Below, piece after piece: positions 59,386 to 64,000 of a stretch of DNA of 64,000 bases. The position numbers and the translations under genes were made by a program. The notes beneath the pieces are model-generated. The model was not told where the DNA came from and did not search any database. It worked only from the letters and a program-made list of their open reading frames with translations. This DNA comes from Rhizomicrobium sp. (lineage in GTDB: Bacteria; Pseudomonadota; Alphaproteobacteria; Micropepsales; Micropepsaceae): assembly GCA_037200385.1 (NCBI GenBank), contig JBBCGL010000001.1, forward strand, positions 3,239,418-3,303,417, given 5' to 3'. Within the stretch, counting starts at the first letter, position 1, and each line of letters starts with the position of its first letter.

Positions 59386-61176
59386 ATGGACGCGTCGCAA
59401 GGCATCTTCGCGGGCGCGCGGTGGCGTACCGGATTGGGCAAGCGGGTCTTCGCCTGGCTCGCGCTGGCGAGCCTCATCTTCGCGGCCGTCACCGCCGGCC
59501 TGTTCGCCAGCATCGCACAGCTCGTCAGCAGCGCCGGCTGGATGGCGCACAGCTATCAGGTGATCGATGCGCTCGACCGCACCGAAGACGTCTTCACCGA
59601 TGCGCAATCGGCCGAGCGCGGCTATGTCGCGACCTGCAAGCTCGCCCTGATCTCGCCGTTCCGCTCCGATCTGCCGCGGCTCTATTCGCAGATCTCGGTC
59701 CTGCGCGGGCTGACCGCCGACAATCCCGCGCAGCAGCGCCGCGTCGCGAGCCTGCATGCCGCGCTCAACGACGAGCTGACGCGCATGAGCGCGGTGGTGG
59801 CGGAGAATCTCGGCGGCGACTTGAAGGGCGCGCAGACGGCGCTCTCCGCGCCGGCCGACATCCATGCGACGCGCACGATCTTCACGATCATCGACGCGAT
59901 GGAAGCGGAAGAGCGCAACCTGCTCGCCACGCGTCTTCACAACATCCAGCGCAATGCCGTGCTTGCGGTCACAACGTGCAGCATCGGTGTCGCCGGGAGT
60001 TTGGCGATCCTCGGCTTCCTGTTCTGGCTGATCCGGCGCGAAGTCCGGCGGCGCGAGGACAGCGAGCTGTCGCTGCACCAGAGCAACAGCCGGCTGGTCG
60101 GCTCGCTCGCGGCGCTGAAGCGCTACAACGAGACCGCGCGCTCGGTCGCCGTGCTCGGCGAATTGCTGCAGACCTGCCGCAACAAGGACGAGGCCATTGC
60201 GATCGCGGCACAGCATATCGAGCAGCTCCTGCCCGGCACGTCCGGGACCATCGCGGAGCTGCAGTCGTCTCGCGATCTCGTGGAAGTGATATGCACGATC
60301 GGCGACGCCAGCGGCTTTGCCACGCGCTTCGCGCCCGATGACTGCTGGGCGCTGCGGCGCGGCCGGTCGCATCGCTATCGGCCGGGAAGCGGCGAGCCGT
60401 GCTGCGCGCACCTGACCTGCGGCGGCGGCATGTCCGTTTGCCTGACCCTGTCGGCGCACAACGAGATGCTGGGCGTGCTCAGCCTGCAGACCGCGGATCC
60501 GGCGGGCCTCGACGGCGCAGCGGAGCAGGCGGTGCAGACCATCGTCGAACAGCTGTCGCTGACCCTGTCGAATCTCAGGCTCCAGGAGACGCTGCGCAAC
60601 CAATCGATCCGCGATCCGCTGACCGACCTCTTCAACCGCCGCTACATGGACGAAGCGCTGGCGCGCGAGATCGCGCGCGCCGAACGGCATGGGCATCCCA
60701 TGGCCGTCGCCATGCTCGATATCGATCACTTCAAGCGCTTCAACGACGCCCATGGCCATGACGGCGGCGACGCGCTGCTGGCCGCTTTCGGGCGCATGCT
60801 GACGGAGAATGCGCGGGCCGAGGACATCGTCTGCCGCTATGGCGGCGAAGAGTTCGCGGTGATCCTGCCGGGCGCCGGCCTGCGTGTGGCGAAGGATCGC
60901 CTCGAAACGCTGCGCCAGAAAACCAAGCATCTCGCCGTCCAGCTTCGCGGCCAGACGCTGGGCGGCGTCACCCTCTCGGCGGGCATCGCGATGTTTCCCG
61001 AGCATGGGCCGAACGGTGCCGTCCTGCTGCATGTCGCCGATACCGCGCTCTATCAGGCCAAACAGGAAGGTCGCGACCGCGTCGTGGCGGCGCCGACCGC
61101 CGAGGCGCTGCACGCGCTCGGCCGCCCTGCTGCCGCCGGCAGAGGCTCGCGCACCGGCACCGAAGGCGGGACGTAG
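59386..61176 (+). CDS. Membrane diguanylate cyclase with CHASE3, GAF and GGDEF domains
   Basis: A 596-residue sensor enzyme making c-di-GMP. TM helices at about 20-44 and 192-216 bracket a periplasmic CHASE3-like domain (FTDAQSAERGYVATC); a GAF domain lies at about 250-405; the GGDEF domain has RYGGEEFAVILPGA with GGEEF at 486-490. The RAED 5 residues before it (477-480) is an intact RxxD inhibitory site, so product inhibition is expected. Likely active. Confidence 0.92.
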   Translation: MDASQGIFAGARWRTGLGKRVFAWLALASLIFAAVTAGLFASIAQLVSSAGWMAHSYQVIDALDRTEDVFTDAQSAERGYVATCKLALISPFRSDLPRLYSQISVLRGLTADNPAQQRRVASLHAALNDELTRMSAVVAENLGGDLKGAQTALSAPADIHATRTIFTIIDAMEAEERNLLATRLHNIQRNAVLAVTTCSIGVAGSLAILGFLFWLIRREVRRREDSELSLHQSNSRLVGSLAALKRYNETARSVAVLGELLQTCRNKDEAIAIAAQHIEQLLPGTSGTIAELQSSRDLVEVICTIGDASGFATRFAPDDCWALRRGRSHRYRPGSGEPCCAHLTCGGGMSVCLTLSAHNEMLGVLSLQTADPAGLDGAAEQAVQTIVEQLSLTLSNLRLQETLRNQSIRDPLTDLFNRRYMDEALAREIARAERHGHPMAVAMLDIDHFKRFNDAHGHDGGDALLAAFGRMLTENARAEDIVCRYGGEEFAVILPGAGLRVAKDRLETLRQKTKHLAVQLRGQTLGGVTLSAGIAMFPEHGPNGAVLLHVADTALYQAKQEGRDRVVAAPTAEALHALGRPAAAGRGSRTGTEGGT

Positions 61177-61245
61177 CCTCGGCCCTTCGACACCATGCGG
61201 CGATTGCGATAATAAGCCTTGATTGCTTTGTTCGGGACAGGACGC

Positions 61246-61845
61246 ATGCGCACCGCCACGGTGGAAAGAAAGACGCGGGAGACCGAGATCGCGGTTTCGC
61301 TCGACCTCGATGGGGCGGGCGAGGCCGACATCGATACCGGCATCGGCTTCCTCGACCACATGCTGGAGAGTTTCGGGCGCCACTCCATGATCGACCTGAA
61401 GGTCCGCGCCCAAGGCGACCTGCATGTCGACTTCCATCACACGACCGAGGACACGGCGATCGTGATCGGCCAGGCCGTGAAGAAGGCGCTGGGCGATTTC
61501 GCCGGCATCACGCGGTTCGGCGCGGCGACCATCCCGATGGACGAGACGCTGACCCGCGTGGCGCTCGACGTTTCGAACCGGCCCTACCTGGTCTGGAAGG
61601 TCGCGATCCCCAAGCCGAAGCTGGGGGAGATGGACACCGAGCTCTTCAAGGAATGGTTCCAGGCCTTCGCCCAGAACGCCGGCATCTGCCTGCACATCGA
61701 GAATCTCTACGGCGAGAACAGCCATCACATCGTCGAGACCTGCTTCAAGGGCCTCGCCCGCGCCCTGCGCCAGGCGATCGAACCCGATGAGCGGCTCGAA
61801 GGCGGCGTCGCATCGACCAAGGGGTCGTTGAGCGAAAAGATCTGA
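61246..61845 (+). CDS. hisB: Imidazoleglycerol-phosphate dehydratase HisB
   Basis: A 199-residue manganese enzyme of histidine synthesis. [41 protein letters not shown] and [18 protein letters not shown] show the duplicated His-rich metal sites. ATG 61246 has AGGA upstream. It is the only his gene in the window; hisHAF do not follow. Confidence 0.96.
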   Translation: MRTATVERKTRETEIAVSLDLDGAGEADIDTGIGFLDHMLESFGRHSMIDLKVRAQGDLHVDFHHTTEDTAIVIGQAVKKALGDFAGITRFGAATIPMDETLTRVALDVSNRPYLVWKVAIPKPKLGEMDTELFKEWFQAFAQNAGICLHIENLYGENSHHIVETCFKGLARALRQAIEPDERLEGGVASTKGSLSEKI

Positions 61846-61880
61846 GCGAGAGAGCCGGACCATTTTCCCCCGTCACAACT

Positions 61881-61945
61881 GTGACGCCAGCGTCATCTTT
61901 TCTTGACTTTTGGGGGCTGAGCCTTCACAGTGACGCCATCGTCAC
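61881..61945. promoter_or_regulatory. Two operator-like palindromes flanking a promoter before the diiron-protein gene
   Basis: GTGACGCCAGCGTCAT (61881-61896) and AGTGACGCCATCGTCACT (61929-61946; perfect 7-bp arms) are near-identical units 49 bp apart. A related GTCACA-AC-TGTGAC sits at 61872-61885. TTGACT at 61904-61909 lies between the two main units, 68 bp before the ATG. A TetR/GntR-type repressor is a good guess, not shown. Confidence 0.55.
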
Positions 61946-61976
61946 TATTTCCACTGCGAAGCTTGCGGAGCCGCCC

Positions 61977-63092
61977 ATGGTCCAGATCACCAAAGACAAC
62001 GCCTATGACGCGGTGGCGCCCGACGATTTCCCGTCGATGCTGAATCCGGGCCGCTATGGCGTGCGCACGACGGCGTTCGACAAGATCATCAGCGCGACCC
62101 ACGATCATTTCTGGGATCCGCTCGACAAGAAATACATCGATTTCACCGAGCCGTTCGACATCACCAGGGACATGATCCTCCCGCCGGATTTCTTCCCGAT
62201 CTTCCACACCAAGCTCGGCGAGACGATGACCGAGGCGCAGAAGGTCAAATTCGCCAACGAAGCCGCGCGCTGGCAGCTTTCCGCCATCCTGCATGGCGAG
62301 CAGGGGGCGCTGTCGCTCTCGGCCTCGCTGTGCCACATCCTGCGCGACCCGGGCGCCCAGGAATATGCCGCCAACCAGGCGCGCGAGGAGGCCCGCCACG
62401 TCACCGGCTTCTCCAACTACATCCATGCCCGCTGGGGCTCGCCGCTGCCCTGCGGCCCGACGCTGCAGGCGCTGCTGACCGAAATGGTCGGGGCGCCGGA
62501 GGTCTACAAGAAGATCGTCGGGATGCAGATGCTGGTCGAGGGCCTCGCCATGGGCGCCTTCGCGACGCTGTACCAGAAGTCGCGCGATCCGCTGCTGGTC
62601 AAGCTGTGCCAGCTCGTGATGACCGACGAAGCCTTCCATCACAAATTCGGAAAGATCTGGGCCGACCGCACCATCCCCAAGCTGTCGAAGGAAGAGCAGG
62701 AGCTGGTCGAGGACTGGGCCGCGCAGTGCTTCCAGACGCTGCTGTTCAACCTGATCAATGCCGAGCAGATGCAGGTCGTCTATGCCAGCGTCGGCATCCG
62801 CTGGGAAGACGCCCGCGACGCGATCATGGCGGCCTTCACCGACGACGACCGCCGCGAGAGCATGAAGCAGTCCGCCAACATCTTCCGCGTCCTCGTCAAG
62901 ACGCTGCTGAACGCCGGCATCATCACCGAGCGTACGCGCGCCTTCTACGGCATGTATGTCGACATGGACGAGCTCAAGAACGAAGGCGACCGCATGGTCG
63001 GCGACGACATCGCCGAGGAGGGGATCAAATATCTCCAGACCATCAATTTCGGCGACCGCAGCAAGGGCAACACACTGCTCGCAGCGGAGTGA
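61977..63092 (+). CDS. Ferritin-like diiron protein, AurF-like
   Basis: A 371-residue helical protein with the ferritin-type diiron ligands: E108 (HGEQG), E138..H141 (EEARH), E188 (LVEGLA) and E218..H221 (TDEAFHH). The AurF/diiron-oxygenase class oxidises amines or fatty-acid-like substrates, but this subgroup has no firm substrate. ATG 61977 has GGAG 6 bp upstream. It follows an operator-rich region, so it is probably inducible. Confidence 0.82.
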   Translation: MVQITKDNAYDAVAPDDFPSMLNPGRYGVRTTAFDKIISATHDHFWDPLDKKYIDFTEPFDITRDMILPPDFFPIFHTKLGETMTEAQKVKFANEAARWQLSAILHGEQGALSLSASLCHILRDPGAQEYAANQAREEARHVTGFSNYIHARWGSPLPCGPTLQALLTEMVGAPEVYKKIVGMQMLVEGLAMGAFATLYQKSRDPLLVKLCQLVMTDEAFHHKFGKIWADRTIPKLSKEEQELVEDWAAQCFQTLLFNLINAEQMQVVYASVGIRWEDARDAIMAAFTDDDRRESMKQSANIFRVLVKTLLNAGIITERTRAFYGMYVDMDELKNEGDRMVGDDIAEEGIKYLQTINFGDRSKGNTLLAAE

Positions 63093-63118
63093 TTGCCAGG
63101 GCATTTGGAATGCGCGAA

Positions 63119-63142
63119 CGGGCGGATCTCGCGATCCGCCCG
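63119..63142 (+). terminator. Probable terminator after the diiron-protein gene
   Basis: CGGGCGGATC and GATCCGCCCG form a perfect 10-bp stem with a TCGC loop, followed by CTTTGCATT. The T-run is weak. Located between convergent genes, 27 bp after the diiron-protein stop and 9 bp beyond the GNAT stop. Confidence 0.5.
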
Positions 63143-63150
63143 CTTTGCAT

Positions 63151-63618
63151 TCAGAGCCGCTTTTCCATCGCATAGTTGTGGATCGCGACACCGCGCACCG
63201 CGAAATCGCGGCGCTGCACCACCGCAAAGCCCTTCTTGATAAAGAACCGGCGCGCCGCTTCGCTCGCCTCGGTGTAGAGCCGCGGCAAGCGGCGCGTCTG
63301 CGCCACTTCTTCCAGCGCGTCGTAGAGCGCCGACGCGACGCCCGTGCCCGCCACCTCCGGCAGCGCGTAGAGGAAATCGATGTGGCCGTCGGTCTCCAGG
63401 TCGCCGAAGGCGAGGACCCGATCCGCGTCGTCGACCGCGACCAAGGCGTGGCGCCCGTCGCTCAGCTTTCCGTGCAGGCGCAGGCCGGCGTCCTCCGGTC
63501 CGGCCCAGGCCGCCACCTGCCCAGCCGTGTAGTCCTTCGCGCCGATCTCGAGGATCGCGCGGCGAAACACCATGCCGAGCTGCGCCGCGTCGCGCACGTC
63601 ATAGGAGCGTATCCGCAT
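63151..63618 (-). CDS. GNAT family N-acetyltransferase
   Basis: A 155-residue acetyltransferase: HIDFLYALPEVAGTGVASALYDALEE (acetyl-CoA loop G-T-G-V-A) and LYTEASEAARRFFIKKGFAVVQRRDF. It resembles the YafP-like group. ATG 63618 begins MRIRSYDVRDA. Substrate unknown. Confidence 0.88.
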   Translation of the reverse strand: MRIRSYDVRDAAQLGMVFRRAILEIGAKDYTAGQVAAWAGPEDAGLRLHGKLSDGRHALVAVDDADRVLAFGDLETDGHIDFLYALPEVAGTGVASALYDALEEVAQTRRLPRLYTEASEAARRFFIKKGFAVVQRRDFAVRGVAIHNYAMEKRL

Positions 63619-63683
63619 GCGGCAAACCTGGCATGCCGGCCGCGCCATGGCCAAGCCGGAACGCTTGGCTTAAGCCGGAGGAC

Positions 63684-64000
63684 ATGACCGAGCGACATCA
63701 CGACGGTAGAGTGGGCGACGGCAGTGCGGGCGACGCGAATTACGGCGTCATCGGGCAGGATTACGCGAAATTCCGCCAGCCCGATCCGCGCATCGCGGCG
63801 CTGATCCATGCCGCGCTGGGGGATGCCAGAACGGTGCTGAATGTCGGCGCCGGTGCCGGCTCCTACGAGCCCACGGACCGCGACGTTACGGCGGTCGAGC
63901 CCTCCGCGGCGATGCGGGCGCAGCGCCCGGCGCATCTGCCGCGCGCCATCGACGCGGTTGCGGAGCGCCTGCCCTTCCCCGACAAGAGCTTCGACGCGGC
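63684..64000 (+). CDS. Class I SAM-dependent methyltransferase (3' end beyond the window)
   Basis: ATG 63684 (GGAG 4-5 bp upstream) opens a frame to the window edge, 105 codons. It contains QDYAKFRQPDPRIAALIHAAL, the SAM loop VLNVGAGAGSYEP, AVEPSAAMRAQRP and FPDKSFDA, the early part of a UbiE/SmtA-type methyltransferase. The C-terminus is not in the window. Confidence 0.85.
   Translation, partial: MTERHHDGRVGDGSAGDANYGVIGQDYAKFRQPDPRIAALIHAALGDARTVLNVGAGAGSYEPTDRDVTAVEPSAAMRAQRPAHLPRAIDAVAERLPFPDKSFDA

Noticed and set aside
59308..61863. An 851-codon frame opposite the diguanylate cyclase and hisB
   Set aside because: Antisense shadow; the GGDEF, CHASE3 and HisB motifs lie on the plus strand.

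Overview
The window is a GC-rich, densely packed chromosomal segment of an alphaproteobacterium. The evidence is the rimP-nusA-ylxR-infB-rbfA-truB-rpsO-pnp order, hslV-hslU, a DUF1674 gene divergent from htpX-rsmB, a zf-CHCC (NDUFS6-like) protein, a TrxB-like ferredoxin reductase coupled to an adrenodoxin-type ferredoxin, and palindromic GTCAT..CCGG intergenic repeats. Genus cannot be fixed from sequence alone. No rRNA, tRNA, CRISPR array, transposase, integrase or phage gene was found.

Layout. 1-3439: acyltransferase (cut by the left edge), DUF1674, htpX, rsmB. 3440-7250: an AT-richer island whose two ends carry inverted copies of one ~50-bp repeat. It holds a broken-looking small gene, a two-TM protein, and a four-gene minus-strand cluster built from two pairs of paralogues. 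7313-17316: TipN-like coiled-coil protein, NnrU, an HPt protein, chorismate mutase, ferredoxin reductase/ferredoxin, a DUF2975-Xre pair, a methyltransferase, DUF4188 and a Tat-exported DUF885 peptidase. 17476-23118: a mostly minus-strand series (VOC, GST, GNAT, oxidoreductase-fold protein, vWA protein, MoxR). 23220-33718: TPR-oxygenase, paired membrane proteins, a CxxCH protein, YifB, ModA, an acetate-type symporter and a HisKA_2 kinase. 33743-38324: lspA, polA, zf-CHCC, PduO. 38641-52216: the pnp-to-rimP gene-expression block, read on the minus strand and interrupted by two TPR-sulfotransferases and one methyltransferase. 52370-57382: trmB, metK, GFA, hslUV. 57444-64000: acid phosphatase, Ntn-type hydrolase, diguanylate cyclase, hisB, diiron protein, GNAT and a methyltransferase cut by the right edge.

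Points of most interest. (1) The 3.8-kb island with duplicated gene pairs; the two larger proteins look like M78 (ImmA/IrrE-like) relatives that have lost HExxH, and an operator-like palindrome array precedes the cluster. (2) trmB carries a 140-bp palindromic repeat inside its open frame, adding about 47 residues, and a second palindromic element abuts its start. (3) Operator-like palindromes precede modA (Mo-box spacing) and the diiron-protein gene. (4) Tandem TPR-sulfotransferases sit inside the translation block. Many GC-rich antisense open frames were treated as shadows.
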